Source of the DNA: an uncultured Desulfobulbaceae bacterium
Lineage (GTDB): Bacteria > Desulfobacterota > Desulfobulbia > Desulfobulbales > Desulfobulbaceae
Direction: 5' to 3'
DNA length: 64,000 nucleotides
Assembly (NCBI GenBank): GCA_947259225.1
Contig: CAMYLK010000012.1
Span: 34,825 to 98,824 of the forward strand
Under the pieces are notes generated by a model. It was not told where the DNA came from. It saw only the letters and a list, made by a program, of their open reading frames with translations, and ran no database searches. Made by a program: the position numbers and the translations under genes. Position 1 is the stretch's first letter, and each line of letters opens with the position of its first letter. Of the stretch, positions 27,878-36,144 are shown piece by piece.

Positions 27878-28255
27878 GTGCAGATGGATAAAGATAATTT
27901 TTCAAAAGCCCGGGCAAAATTAGGAAAGACCCAAAAAGAACTGGGAGCGCTTCTGGGTGTATCTTTAAAAGCTGTTCAGAGTTACGAGCAGGGTTGGCGG
28001 CCCGTTCCCCTCCATGTCGAAAGACAAATTTACTTTTTGCTGATTAATCAGCGAAGTAAAGAGTCTGGTAAACGCAAGGATTGCTGGGTACAAAAGAAAT
28101 GTGAAATCAAAAAAGATTGTCCGGCCTGGGAGTTTCAGGCAGGACAGCTTTGCTGGTTTTTGAGCGGTACCCAGTGTGAATGCGCGGCAGAAAAAGAGTG
28201 GAAGGATAAAATGGAGATCTGCCGTGAGTGTGAGGTTCTTTCCTCTCTGATCTGA
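27878..28255 (+). CDS. HTH (XRE-type) protein with C-terminal two-CW-like Cys cluster
   Basis: This protein of 123-125 residues (GTG 27878 or ATG 27884) has an N-terminal HTH (ARAKLGKTQKELGALLGVS, KAVQSYEQGWRPVP). A cysteine-rich half follows: CWVQKKCEIKKDCPAW, QLCWFLSGTQCEC and ICRECEVL. The C-W...C-PAW...CW spacing is that of two-CW domains, which probably bind metal or an Fe-S cluster. It may be a redox- or metal-responsive regulator. It stands alone between cbiO and mnmA, and its target is unknown. Confidence 0.75.
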   Translation: MQMDKDNFSKARAKLGKTQKELGALLGVSLKAVQSYEQGWRPVPLHVERQIYFLLINQRSKESGKRKDCWVQKKCEIKKDCPAWEFQAGQLCWFLSGTQCECAAEKEWKDKMEICRECEVLSSLI

Positions 28256-28446
28256 CATTTTCGTTTCACTCCTGAACCCGAATACTCTATCTGCCTATCT
28301 CTTTTCTGGCCTATTGTTAACCTGGTCTGTATAACCACTTCAAGCTAACCGCTTTTCCCCTGTTACCTAGCTCATGCTTCCTGTTTACCGCTATGAATTG
28401 CCATGGTAAAGTATTCTTTATTTTTCACATGTAAGCAGGTTTATCC

Positions 28447-29511
28447 ATGCCACAACAAAAAATCGGCATAGCCATGAGTGGAGGGGTGGACAGTTCAGTC
28501 ACTGCTTCTATTCTGAAGCAAGAGGGGCATGCAGTGCATGGTTTTTTCATGCTCCTCCCCTTACCCGGTGTCAAAAAGCATATCAAACGGGTGCAGGAAG
28601 TGGCAAATCTTCTCGAAATTCCACTCCATCTTGTTGAAATTGAAGATATTTTCAGCAAGGAAGTCATGAATTATTTTATAAGTACATATCAACGGGGGCT
28701 CACCCCAAACCCCTGTGTGGTTTGCAACAAGCAGGTAAAGTTCGGCGCGTTGTTAACAAAAATTCTGGGCCAGGGTATGGACAGGATGGCAACGGGACAT
28801 TACGCCCGCATCACCCGGATTGATGATGGGAGCTTTGCTCTGCAAAGAGGTTGCGATCCTAAAAAGGACCAGTCATATTTTCTCTGCCGCTTGTCTTCGG
28901 GACAACTGCAAAACCTGGTTCTGCCGCTGGGCGAATTCACCAAAGATGAGGTATATGAGCTGGCGGCTCAAATGAACCTGCACGGTGTCCATGGACCTGA
29001 AAGCCAGGATATCTGTTTTCTGGCTGATGAAACCGTTTCCAGCTTTTTTGCCAAGCAGGGGTTCCATGACATGCCCGGAGATATTATGACGCGTGAAGGT
29101 AAGGTGATAGGGCAACACCGTGGGCTATGGCATTACACAATTGGCCAGAGGCGTGGCCTGGGACTGCCCGATGCCACGCCCTGGTATGTAAAAGGGCTGG
29201 ATGCGGAAAACAACCGTCTCGTTGTCTGTAAAAATGAAGACCTGTTTGCCTACCATGTTATTGTCAGGGATGTGCTCTGGACAGAAAAAACCCCAGCATT
29301 CTCCTGGGAGGGTAATGTGCAGATTCGGGGCCGTCACCCGGCGCCGCCTGCCTCCGTATCTCAAACTGAATACGGGGAGTGGAGCATAACGTTCAAAGAG
29401 CGCCAAAGAGCGGTCACGCCGGGACAGTTTGCTGTTTTTTACAGGGAAGATACGGTCATGGGCAGTGGTATTATAGTTGACCAGATGGCACACACAGGAG
29501 AATGTTCGTGA
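28447..29511 (+). CDS. mnmA: tRNA-specific 2-thiouridylase MnmA
   Basis: This 354-residue ATP-pyrophosphatase has the PP-loop SGGVDSSVTA at the N-terminus. The catalytic cysteines lie in NPCVVCNKQVKFG and SQDICFL, which make the persulfide and disulfide used to thiolate U34 of tRNA-Glu, -Gln and -Lys. The C-terminal barrel (GQRRGLGL, HYTIGQ) is present. It overlaps mtaB by 10 bases, pairing two tRNA-thiolation genes. Confidence 0.95.
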   Translation: MPQQKIGIAMSGGVDSSVTASILKQEGHAVHGFFMLLPLPGVKKHIKRVQEVANLLEIPLHLVEIEDIFSKEVMNYFISTYQRGLTPNPCVVCNKQVKFGALLTKILGQGMDRMATGHYARITRIDDGSFALQRGCDPKKDQSYFLCRLSSGQLQNLVLPLGEFTKDEVYELAAQMNLHGVHGPESQDICFLADETVSSFFAKQGFHDMPGDIMTREGKVIGQHRGLWHYTIGQRRGLGLPDATPWYVKGLDAENNRLVVCKNEDLFAYHVIVRDVLWTEKTPAFSWEGNVQIRGRHPAPPASVSQTEYGEWSITFKERQRAVTPGQFAVFYREDTVMGSGIIVDQMAHTGECS

Positions 29512-30815
29512 AGAAAATTGCCATTGCCACCCTCGGCTGCAAGGTCAACCAGTACGAATCAGCCTCCTTTATTTCCTCCTTTATTGAGACCGGATGTGAA
29601 ATTGTACCCTTTTCGAGCCAGGCCGACGTCTATGTTATCAACACCTGTGCGGTTACAGGTAGGGCCGGGCAGCACTCCAGGCAGCTTGTTCGCCGGGCCA
29701 TGAAAGCCAACCCGGATGCCAAACTTGTTGTAACCGGGTGCTACTCGCAGATGGATCCCCAGCAGGTTCTTGAAATTACAGAAAATCCGCTCTGCATTGT
29801 TGGAAACGGCTACAAACATTTGCTGGTCGAGACTGCCCTTGCCGAGAGTTCGTGTGACCTGTCAATGGTTATGGGAAACATTGGACTCAAACATGAGATT
29901 TCTCCTTTGCAAGTCCGCCGGTTCGGTGGCCGTACGCGTGCTTTTCTGCGAATTCAGGACGGGTGCAACAATTTTTGTTCTTATTGTATCGTCCCTTATA
30001 CAAGGGGCCGGAGCCGTAGCGTTCCCCTTCAGGAGGTGCTGGATCAGGCAGCAGTTTTTTCCGGAGAAGGATACCGAGAGATTGTAATTACCGGTATCAA
30101 CGTCGGCAAATATGGAGCTGACCTGGATGAAGATGAGACCATCTATTCTGTATTTTCCAGGCTTTGCCGTGATTTTCCCGACATGCGTTTTCGCCTCAGC
30201 TCAATCGAGCCAACCGAAGTCAACGATACCCTTCTGGCCCTGATGACTGATCTGCCAAATTTCATGCCGCACCTGCACATTCCTCTTCAGAGTGGAGATG
30301 ACCGGATCCTGCAGGATATGAACAGGCATTATTCGGCAAAATACTTTACAGAGGTTATCAATAATATCCATTCCGTCCTCCCCGATGCAGCTATAGGCTG
30401 TGATATCCTGTGCGGTTTTCCCGGTGAAGACGACACCGCCCACTTAAATTCCATTAGGTTGATTGAAAACCTTCCTGTCACCTACCTCCATGTTTTTCCA
30501 TACTCTAAACGTTCCGGAACCCTGGCAGCAGCAATGAAAAACCAGGTGCCAAAACAGGTTAAGGAAGAACGGGTGCGGAAATTTCGTGCTCTTGACAGGG
30601 TAAAGCGGGATAATTTTTATTCACGTTTTGTCAGCACCACACAAAAAGTTCTGGTTGAACAGCGAAACAGAAAAAACAAACTTCTTCAGGGCTTTTCGGA
30701 AAACTATCTTCCCGTTAAATTAAGCGGCCCGGCCAGCCTCACCGGAGATGTTGTCTCTGTCAGAATCAGCAGACTGAAAGACGGAGAACTATTTGGCAGT
30801 GTGAAGAAGTCGTGA
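29502..30815 (+). CDS. mtaB: tRNA t6A37 methylthiotransferase MtaB
   Basis: This 437-residue radical SAM methylthiotransferase has an N-terminal UPF0004 domain (ATLGCKVNQYE, VINTCAVT, VTGCYSQ), the radical SAM cluster CNNFCSYC at about residue 155, and a C-terminal TRAM-like domain. It adds the methylthio group to t6A at position 37 of tRNA. It belongs to the MtaB branch, not MiaB or RimO. It is the only radical SAM enzyme in the window and is not a peptide maturase. Confidence 0.93.
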   Translation: MFVKKIAIATLGCKVNQYESASFISSFIETGCEIVPFSSQADVYVINTCAVTGRAGQHSRQLVRRAMKANPDAKLVVTGCYSQMDPQQVLEITENPLCIVGNGYKHLLVETALAESSCDLSMVMGNIGLKHEISPLQVRRFGGRTRAFLRIQDGCNNFCSYCIVPYTRGRSRSVPLQEVLDQAAVFSGEGYREIVITGINVGKYGADLDEDETIYSVFSRLCRDFPDMRFRLSSIEPTEVNDTLLALMTDLPNFMPHLHIPLQSGDDRILQDMNRHYSAKYFTEVINNIHSVLPDAAIGCDILCGFPGEDDTAHLNSIRLIENLPVTYLHVFPYSKRSGTLAAAMKNQVPKQVKEERVRKFRALDRVKRDNFYSRFVSTTQKVLVEQRNRKNKLLQGFSENYLPVKLSGPASLTGDVVSVRISRLKDGELFGSVKKS

Positions 30816-30900
30816 CTTGAGATAATATTTTGAAACAGGTAAACTCTACGTTAACTGTTATCAAAAAATTGCCTGTTTTACTCATTTACATGACTGACGT

Positions 30901-32127
30901 ATGATCGGAGAAATAATAGCCATTGGCGATGAGCTGACATCCGGGCGAATTGTCAACACGACAAGCGGTTTCGCGGCCAGCCAGCTCTTTGCCGCGGGGC
31001 ATGAAATATTTGCCATGCATACCATTGGCGATACGCCTTCCTTGATTGGTGAAGCCCTGTTACGGGCCATCGGCAGGGTCGATTTTGTCGTTGTCACCGG
31101 TGGTCTTGGCGCCACGACTGATGATCTGACTAACGAGGCTGTTTCAGAAGCTCTTAACAGACCCCCTACCCTGTACCGTGAAATACTCAAACAGATTCAA
31201 CCACATATACAGGGAAATACCAACGATACCGAGATGCTCAAAAAACTTGCATGGCTGCCTGAAGGGGCTGAGTTGTTAAATTCGGAATCGCGTATGGCCG
31301 GGTACCTCCTGGTCTATGAAAGTACCCCTATTTTCTTTCTACCCGGGGTACCGACACAAATGAAACAGCTCTTTGTCGAGCATGTTCTCCCCTGTCTCGC
31401 CGGGTGGACCCAGGACCAGCGTAATCATATCCGCCAGCGCGTCTACAAAACCGTTGGTATTTCAGAAAATGTGCTTAACAGGCAGTTACAGCCCCTGGAA
31501 AACACGAAAAATATTAAAATCGGATACTATCCTGTCGAGACCGAGGTACATATCAGCTTAACTGTTGTCGGGCAAAGCCGTGAAGAGTCTGAGACTTTGT
31601 TTGCTGAAACGAACGCTAATATTGTACACATACTTGGTGACAATCTTTACGGTTTTGACCAGGAAACATTGGCATCAGTTGTCGGCCGACTCTTAAAAGA
31701 AAACGGTTTAATGATCAGTGTTGCCGAATCCTGCACAGGCGGTCTGCTTGCCAGTAAAATGACTGAAGTTCCTGGTAGTTCCGAATGGTTTACCGGTGGA
31801 GTGATAGCATACACCAATGAACTGAAAGAACAGCTACTTGGGGTGGACAACAGCCTGCTTTCCGAATATGGTGCAGTCAGTGAACCTGTAGCAAGGTCTA
31901 TGGCAGAGGGGGTCGCCGCAAAAACAGGTTCTGATGTGGCACTTTCCGTTACAGGTATTGCTGGTCCATCCGGTGGAACTGATAAAAAACCCGTTGGAAC
32001 GGTTTATATGACTTTATTTGCTCACGGGCAGACAACAAGCCACCGGTATAATTTTTCCGGTAGTCGAAAGGAAATACAGGAAATAACAGCGCAGACTGCG
32101 CTCAATCTCATACGGCACTTATTTTGA
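30901..32127 (+). CDS. cinA: CinA-like nicotinamide-nucleotide amidase / ADP-ribose pyrophosphatase
   Basis: This 408-residue protein has an N-terminal MoCF-like domain (IGDELTSGRIVNT, VVTGGLGATTDDLT) and a C-terminal PncC amidase domain (VAESCTGGLLASKMTEVPGS, GIAGPSGGT). It recycles pyridine nucleotides and is often linked to recA. It ends 18 bases before recA, so the two genes are likely one transcript. Confidence 0.94.
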   Translation: MIGEIIAIGDELTSGRIVNTTSGFAASQLFAAGHEIFAMHTIGDTPSLIGEALLRAIGRVDFVVVTGGLGATTDDLTNEAVSEALNRPPTLYREILKQIQPHIQGNTNDTEMLKKLAWLPEGAELLNSESRMAGYLLVYESTPIFFLPGVPTQMKQLFVEHVLPCLAGWTQDQRNHIRQRVYKTVGISENVLNRQLQPLENTKNIKIGYYPVETEVHISLTVVGQSREESETLFAETNANIVHILGDNLYGFDQETLASVVGRLLKENGLMISVAESCTGGLLASKMTEVPGSSEWFTGGVIAYTNELKEQLLGVDNSLLSEYGAVSEPVARSMAEGVAAKTGSDVALSVTGIAGPSGGTDKKPVGTVYMTLFAHGQTTSHRYNFSGSRKEIQEITAQTALNLIRHLF

Positions 32128-32145
32128 AGTAGAAAGGAGAACACA

Positions 32146-33204
32146 ATGGCGGGAGCTACCGATACAAACCAGGCAGGCAGAGTCAAAAGTGTTGACAATG
32201 CCATTACCCAGATCCAGAGACAGTTCGGCAAAGGTTCAATCATGCGCCTCGGTTCGGAAGAACGTGAAAATATCCCTGTTATTTCTACTGGAGCGATGAG
32301 CATTGACATTGCATTAGGCGTTGGGGGACTACCCCGCGGACGGGTTACTGAAATTTACGGACCGGAATCTTCCGGAAAAACCACTCTTGCCCTGCATGTC
32401 ATAGCCGAAGCACAGCGTAGAGGCGGCACCGCTGCCTTTATTGATGCTGAACACGCCCTTGATACGTCATACGCAGATCGCCTCGGCGTTGACACTGACA
32501 ACCTGCTCATTTCCCAGCCGGATTTTGGTGAACAGGCCCTGGAAATTACAGAAATTCTTATGCGGAGCGGCGGAGTAGACATCATTGTCATCGATTCCGT
32601 TGCCGCCCTTGTTCCACGGGCTGAGATAGATGGAAATGTGGGAGACCATCACGTCGGACTGCAGGCACGTCTCATGTCCCATGCCATGCGCAAATTCACC
32701 GGTGTTCTGAAACGTACCAACACGGTCCTCGTTTTTATCAACCAGATCCGAATGAAAATCGGTGTCATGTTCGGTAACCCGGAAACAACGACAGGAGGCA
32801 ATGCCCTCAAATTCTACAGTTCGATCCGGCTGGATATCCGTAGAATGACCCAGATCAAGGACGGGCAGGATGTTATAGGCAACAGGACCAAGGTCAAGGT
32901 AGTCAAAAACAAGGTGGCCCCGCCTTTTAAAATTGCTGAGTTTGATATTATTTACGGCGAGGGAATTTCAAAAACGGGTGACCTGTTGGACCTGGGAGTA
33001 GAACTGGATATTATCGACAAAAGCGGTGCCTGGTACGCATACCAGAATGAACGGATCGGCCAGGGACGGGAAAACGCGAAAATCTACCTCAAGGAACATC
33101 CGGAAATTAGCTCTGATATCGAAAATAAAATACGTCAGGCCTACGGGTTGCCCTCTGACGAACCTGTTCAGGTGGTGCAGGAGGAAGAGCAAAAAGCAGG
33201 GTAA
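32146..33204 (+). CDS. recA: Recombinase RecA
   Basis: This 352-residue protein has Walker A ([11 protein letters not shown]) at about residue 66, the EHALD motif with the catalytic Glu, Walker B ([10 protein letters not shown]), loop L1 ([19 protein letters not shown]) and loop L2 ([18 protein letters not shown]). The acidic tail is typical. It carries out strand exchange and SOS activation. An AGAAAGGAGA Shine-Dalgarno precedes the ATG. No canonical LexA box was noted near it or cinA. Confidence 0.98.
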   Translation: MAGATDTNQAGRVKSVDNAITQIQRQFGKGSIMRLGSEERENIPVISTGAMSIDIALGVGGLPRGRVTEIYGPESSGKTTLALHVIAEAQRRGGTAAFIDAEHALDTSYADRLGVDTDNLLISQPDFGEQALEITEILMRSGGVDIIVIDSVAALVPRAEIDGNVGDHHVGLQARLMSHAMRKFTGVLKRTNTVLVFINQIRMKIGVMFGNPETTTGGNALKFYSSIRLDIRRMTQIKDGQDVIGNRTKVKVVKNKVAPPFKIAEFDIIYGEGISKTGDLLDLGVELDIIDKSGAWYAYQNERIGQGRENAKIYLKEHPEISSDIENKIRQAYGLPSDEPVQVVQEEEQKAG

Positions 33205-33234
33205 CTTCATCATCTGCAGCGTTGAAAGTAAGAT

Positions 33235-33273
33235 AATCCCGGCGCCCATATACGGTCGCCGGGATTTCTCGTT
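33235..33273. terminator. Terminator between convergent recA and hsp20
   Basis: A perfect 10-bp inverted repeat (AATCCCGGCG and CGCCGGGATT) with a 12-base loop is followed by TCTCGTTT on the plus strand. It lies 31 bases past the recA stop and probably serves both genes. Confidence 0.75.
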
Positions 33274-33280
33274 TATCCAA

Positions 33281-33769
33281 CTATGAAGTAATATCAATTT
33301 TCTTTGCTTTTGCCCCTTTTACCTTGGGAATCCGTACCTCCAGTATACCATCCTTAAACGATGCTTTTGCCTTTTCCCCGCTCACATTGTCCGGGAGACG
33401 AAAATTGCGGCAGAATGAACCGTATGACCTTTCAACCCGGTGATAATCTTTTTTTTCAATCTTTTCCTCCTGTTTTTTCTCACCGGAAATAGTCAGGGTA
33501 TCTTCGGTGATGGCTACGTTTAAATCTTCTTTGGCAATCCCCGGGATTTCTGCCTTTACAACCATCTCCGCCCCTTCCTCAAAAATATCAATCGAGGGAG
33601 ATATCTCGCCTAACTTGGGGAAATCGGCAAATCCCCATGTTGGGGGCGTCATCAGTGAAAAAGGATGACGAAATAATTTTTCAAAGTAGCGTTCAAACTC
33701 TCCCAAATAGGACTCAGGACGCGTTTCCTCCTTGGTGACCAGTTCTGTCTTTTCCTTATTCTTTGTCAT
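33281..33769 (-). CDS. Small heat shock protein, Hsp20 family
   Basis: From the ATG at 33769, with GGAGG 8 bases upstream, the protein is 162 residues. The alpha-crystallin domain (about residues 55-150) is clear: SIDIFEEGAEMVVKAEIPG, then VAITEDTLTISGEKK, and the late SFKDGILEVRIPK. It is an ATP-independent holdase. The lysine-rich end (VKGAKAKKIDITS) is typical. The longer frame to 33904 has no supporting start site. Confidence 0.94.
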   Translation of the reverse strand: MTKNKEKTELVTKEETRPESYLGEFERYFEKLFRHPFSLMTPPTWGFADFPKLGEISPSIDIFEEGAEMVVKAEIPGIAKEDLNVAITEDTLTISGEKKQEEKIEKKDYHRVERSYGSFCRNFRLPDNVSGEKAKASFKDGILEVRIPKVKGAKAKKIDITS

Positions 33770-33775
33770 AATGTA

Positions 33776-33820
33776 CCTCCTTATTTTTCTTGTGAAGGAT
33801 CTTTCCCGGTACCATCCTTC
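33776..33820 (-). promoter_or_regulatory. Possible switching hairpins in the hsp20 leader
   Basis: In the minus-strand leader GAAGGAU and AUCCUUC (33820-33814 and 33800-33794) form a perfect 7-bp hairpin. The same UCCUU (33799-33795) can instead pair with the AAGGA of the Shine-Dalgarno site (33782-33776). The two pairings exclude each other, so a temperature-sensitive control is conceivable. Confidence 0.35.
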
Positions 33821-34167
33821 AGTTTCCGGTAAACAAAGAACATTGTCCGGCAAAAAATCAGACTCTATAATTAAAGCAGTCCAACTTTTCAGCGAGGGGA
33901 TCAAAACTTATCGCCCCCGGCTACCAGGTAGATGTTCCAGCAATAAACATAGGAACAATTACTAGCAACATGCCGGAAATACTCCCTTTTTCTACTTAAA
34001 AAATAATCATTTTTTGTCGAATATCCATAATATGAATTGATAGGTTGCAGCTCCTGCAAATCTTTTTCGAAAAACATTCGTATCCTCACTTGTTATGCGG
34101 GAGTAAAGCGAATACAATTCGTGAAATCAATCAGTTGCAACACAAGATATTACCGATAAACACTATT
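33821..34167. other. Non-coding stretch between hsp20 and folA
   Basis: This divergent spacer should hold the promoters of hsp20 and folA. I see no CIRCE element, no convincing sigma-32 site and no protein-like reading frame. The sequence is AT-rich. Confidence 0.5.
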
Positions 34168-34647
34168 ATGGAAATCATCCTGATAGCAGCCATGGCAGCC
34201 AACCGGGTTATTGGCAGGAATAATGTCATTCCCTGGCATATTCCTGGAGAGCAGAAACGTTTCAGGGTGACAACATGGGGCCATCCGTTGATCATGGGAC
34301 GCAGGACCCATGAATCCATTGGAAGGGCGTTGCCTGGAAGACGTAATATCGTTGTCACCCGCAACAGGGATTATGGATCACATGGCTGCGAAATAGTACA
34401 TTCCCTTGCAGAGGCATATGCCATATGTCGTGATGAAAAACGCGTGTTTAATATTGGAGGGGAACAGCTTTACAGTCAGGGCCTTTTTCAGGCAGAGACC
34501 CTGATTCTCACTATACTGAATGGTCCTGTGGACGGTGACGCTTATTTTCCAGATTTTTCAAAAAATACATTTACCAAAGTTTCTGAAGAGCAGGTTGACA
34601 CCACCCCACCCTACTCCATTCAAACCTATCGAAGAGTGGATAAATGA
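34168..34647 (+). CDS. folA: Dihydrofolate reductase
   Basis: This 159-residue protein starts at ATG 34168 and begins with the family sequence IILIAAMAANRVIGRNNVIPWH. MGRRTHESIGRALPGRRNIVVTR and VFNIGGEQLY provide NADPH- and folate-binding elements. It reduces dihydrofolate to THF. An in-frame upstream extension to 34045 is not family-like. The Shine-Dalgarno is weak. Confidence 0.93.
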   Translation: MEIILIAAMAANRVIGRNNVIPWHIPGEQKRFRVTTWGHPLIMGRRTHESIGRALPGRRNIVVTRNRDYGSHGCEIVHSLAEAYAICRDEKRVFNIGGEQLYSQGLFQAETLILTILNGPVDGDAYFPDFSKNTFTKVSEEQVDTTPPYSIQTYRRVDK

Positions 34648-34679
34648 TTTAATTTAATTAGTAACTTTTCTCATTGTCC

Positions 34680-34709
34680 TTGACTTACTGTAACTCTATG
34701 AAATAAAAT
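34680..34709 (+). promoter_or_regulatory. Sigma-70-like promoter of the UGA-rich peptide gene
   Basis: TTGACT (34680-34685), an 18-base spacer and TAAAAT (34704-34709) give a predicted start near 34716, about 70 bases before the ATG. The -35 box and spacer length are the same as those of the two small RNA promoters. Confidence 0.6.
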
Positions 34710-34784
34710 ATGTATATAGGTAAATTAAATATCATTTTTTTACCGATAAACACCTAACTTTTCATTATCCAAAAAGGAGGAAAC

Positions 34785-35138
34785 ATGGACAGTAAGGACC
34801 TGAAGAAACTCCTTGCCGGGCTGGGAGTTGCAGCTCTGGTAAGTGCCGGTGGATCTTCTCTGCCAGGGGCACATGCCGCCAGCGCCACCGGATGAAGCGC
34901 TGACAAAGCCGGCGCAGGTAGCGCCGAGAAAGCAGCAGAAAAGGCAGTAGAAAAAGCAGCAGGAACCGGCTGAAGTGGTACAAAAGGCGCCGTGAGCGCT
35001 GTTAAGGAAGAAGCTGCTGCTGCAGTAGAAGAAGAAGCGACCAAACAGGTTGACAAGGCAGTAGATGCTGTCAAAGAAGAAGCTGGAAAAGCAGTGGACA
35101 AAGCCGCAGGGAAAAGCGGCTGAAGCGGCTCCAAGTAA
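34785..35138 (+). CDS. Triple-selenocysteine small peptide, SbtA-like RiPP precursor candidate
   Basis: With UGA read as Sec this is 117 residues ending in TAA. A strong AAGGAGG lies 6 bases before the ATG. Residues 1-31 are MDSKDLKKLLAGLGVAALVS then a small-residue stretch ending AHA, either a leader or a signal peptide. The rest is rich in Ala, Lys, Glu and Gly. UGA codons fall at codons 37, 63 and 113, in ATG-U-SA, GTG-U-SG and KSG-U-SG: each follows Gly and precedes Ser. There is no Cys codon at all. A promoter, SD and terminator frame the gene. From memory, this N-terminus and the repeated USG motif match the SbtA family of thio(seleno)oxazole RiPP precursors, whose partner is the radical SAM maturase SbtM. 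No maturase is encoded here. Alternatives are an exported Sec-rich redox or metal-binding peptide. No uninterrupted frame exists on this strand. Confidence 0.85.
34893..34919 (+). promoter_or_regulatory. Possible SECIS after UGA 1 of the triple-Sec gene
   Basis: UGA at 34893-34895. Starting 12 bases later GCC can pair with GGT around the loop GGCGCA (34908-34919), and the wider GCGCT/AGCGC pair gives an outer stem. The structure is weak compared with the others. Confidence 0.35.
34971..35000 (+). promoter_or_regulatory. Possible SECIS after UGA 2 of the triple-Sec gene
   Basis: UGA at 34971-34973. After a 12-base gap GGCGC pairs with GCGCT (34986-35000, one G-U) around the loop CGTGA. The spacing is close to the 11 bases of known bacterial SECIS elements. 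Confidence 0.5.
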
Positions 35139-35154
35139 GCGTGCGGTCGCACGC
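35121..35154 (+). promoter_or_regulatory. Possible SECIS after UGA 3, extending past the stop codon
   Basis: UGA at 35121-35123. A perfect 6-bp hairpin GCGTGC-GGTC-GCACGC (35139-35154) starts 15 bases later and lies just after the TAA. It is not followed by a T tract, so it is not the terminator; its loop contains G and U. Confidence 0.5.
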
Positions 35155-35171
35155 CTCATACGGTTAAACAT

Positions 35172-35202
35172 AAGCCGGCAACCACCTGGTTGCCGGCTTT
35201 TT
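35172..35202 (+). terminator. Terminator of the triple-Sec gene
   Basis: A perfect 13-bp inverted repeat (AAGCCGGCAACCA and TGGTTGCCGGCTT) with a two-base loop is followed by a T run. It lies 33 bases after the TAA and marks the end of a short single-gene transcript. Confidence 0.9.
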
Positions 35203-35319
35203 CAGTTTCTACCCCCACCCTCTTATTTACTGCATGTGTACTGATTTATTGCAAATAATTCAAAGTTACCATATGATTTCAGCATGTTGCCATCTTCACT
35301 CCTTCTCTTTTAAATATAT

Positions 35320-36039
35320 ATGCGGCGTTTCTTTATTAATCAACAGTCCCTAGCCGGTGATATAGCTCTGCTGTCAGAGGCAGAGTCCCATCATATTGCT
35401 TCTGTTCTTCGCTTACAGTCAGGAGATCCGGTCGAACTTTTTGATAGTTCAGGTACCGTTTATAATGGAAAACTTCTTAATGTTCTACCGGACAGAGTTA
35501 CTGTTCAGATTATTTCCAGAAAACTCGAAAGTCCTGTAAAATCTCCACCGCTTTACCTTTATCAAAGCCTGTTAAAAGGTAAAAAAATGGATTTCCTGGT
35601 CCAAAAAACTACCGAGCTGGGTGTTCACTCCTTTCAGCCGCTCATAACTCGTTACAGTGAAAACCGCGGCAATCCTGACCGACAGCATCAGCGATGGCAA
35701 CGCATCATGCTTGAAGCCTGCAAACAGTGCAAGCGTTCTCGGCCAATGGATATTTTCCCCCGAGTCAAACTTGACCAGGCAGATATAACACTGTTTTCAA
35801 CAAAAATACTGTTATGGGAAGGGGAGAAAGAGATACTCATCGGTCCTGCCCAGTTTCAGGGGCAGGGACCGGTCTGTCTCATGCTGGGACCTGAAGGCGG
35901 TTTTCACCAGGATGAAATTGAATGGGCGAAAGTAAATGGTTTTCAGAGTACTTCTCTTGGCAGGCTGACATTACGGGCAGAAACTGCAGCGCTATCCGCC
36001 ACAGCAATTGTCCAGTTTCTGCTCGGTGCTTTTTCCTGA
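35320..36039 (+). CDS. rsmE: 16S rRNA (uracil1498-N3)-methyltransferase RsmE
   Basis: This 239-residue SPOUT methyltransferase has an N-terminal PUA-like domain (MRRFFINQQSLAGD, SHHIASVLRLQSGD) and the knotted SAM site with MLGPEGGFHQDEIEWA and LGRLTLRAETAALSA. It methylates U1498 of 16S rRNA. It starts about 115 bases past the terminator of the triple-Sec gene and looks independently expressed. Confidence 0.95.
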   Translation: MRRFFINQQSLAGDIALLSEAESHHIASVLRLQSGDPVELFDSSGTVYNGKLLNVLPDRVTVQIISRKLESPVKSPPLYLYQSLLKGKKMDFLVQKTTELGVHSFQPLITRYSENRGNPDRQHQRWQRIMLEACKQCKRSRPMDIFPRVKLDQADITLFSTKILLWEGEKEILIGPAQFQGQGPVCLMLGPEGGFHQDEIEWAKVNGFQSTSLGRLTLRAETAALSATAIVQFLLGAFS

Positions 36040-36144
36040 TTTGCCTGCTTGGCCTTGTACGTGATAGTACCCCTGCTATTCATCTTTTGTAATCCGCATC
36101 CCGACATGATACAGTATGATTTTAATTATAAGTAACCTCAGGAT

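Noticed and set aside
28447..30815. MtaB as the possible maturase of the Sec peptide
   Set aside because: Its UPF0004 and TRAM-like domains and CXXXCXXC context identify a tRNA methylthiotransferase; there is no SPASM or peptide-binding domain.
34150..34753. Exact 14-base repeat TTACCGATAAACAC upstream of folA and of the triple-Sec gene
   Set aside because: A repeat of this length within 1 kb is expected to occur by chance at appreciable frequency in 64 kb, and the two contexts differ. Kept only as a note.
34740..35171. A 143-codon minus-strand open frame, Cys- and Phe-rich, opposite the triple-UGA gene
   Set aside because: It is the reverse shadow of a repetitive Ala/Lys/Glu gene, has no ribosome site, and crosses the terminator region. 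The plus-strand gene has promoter, SD and terminator.
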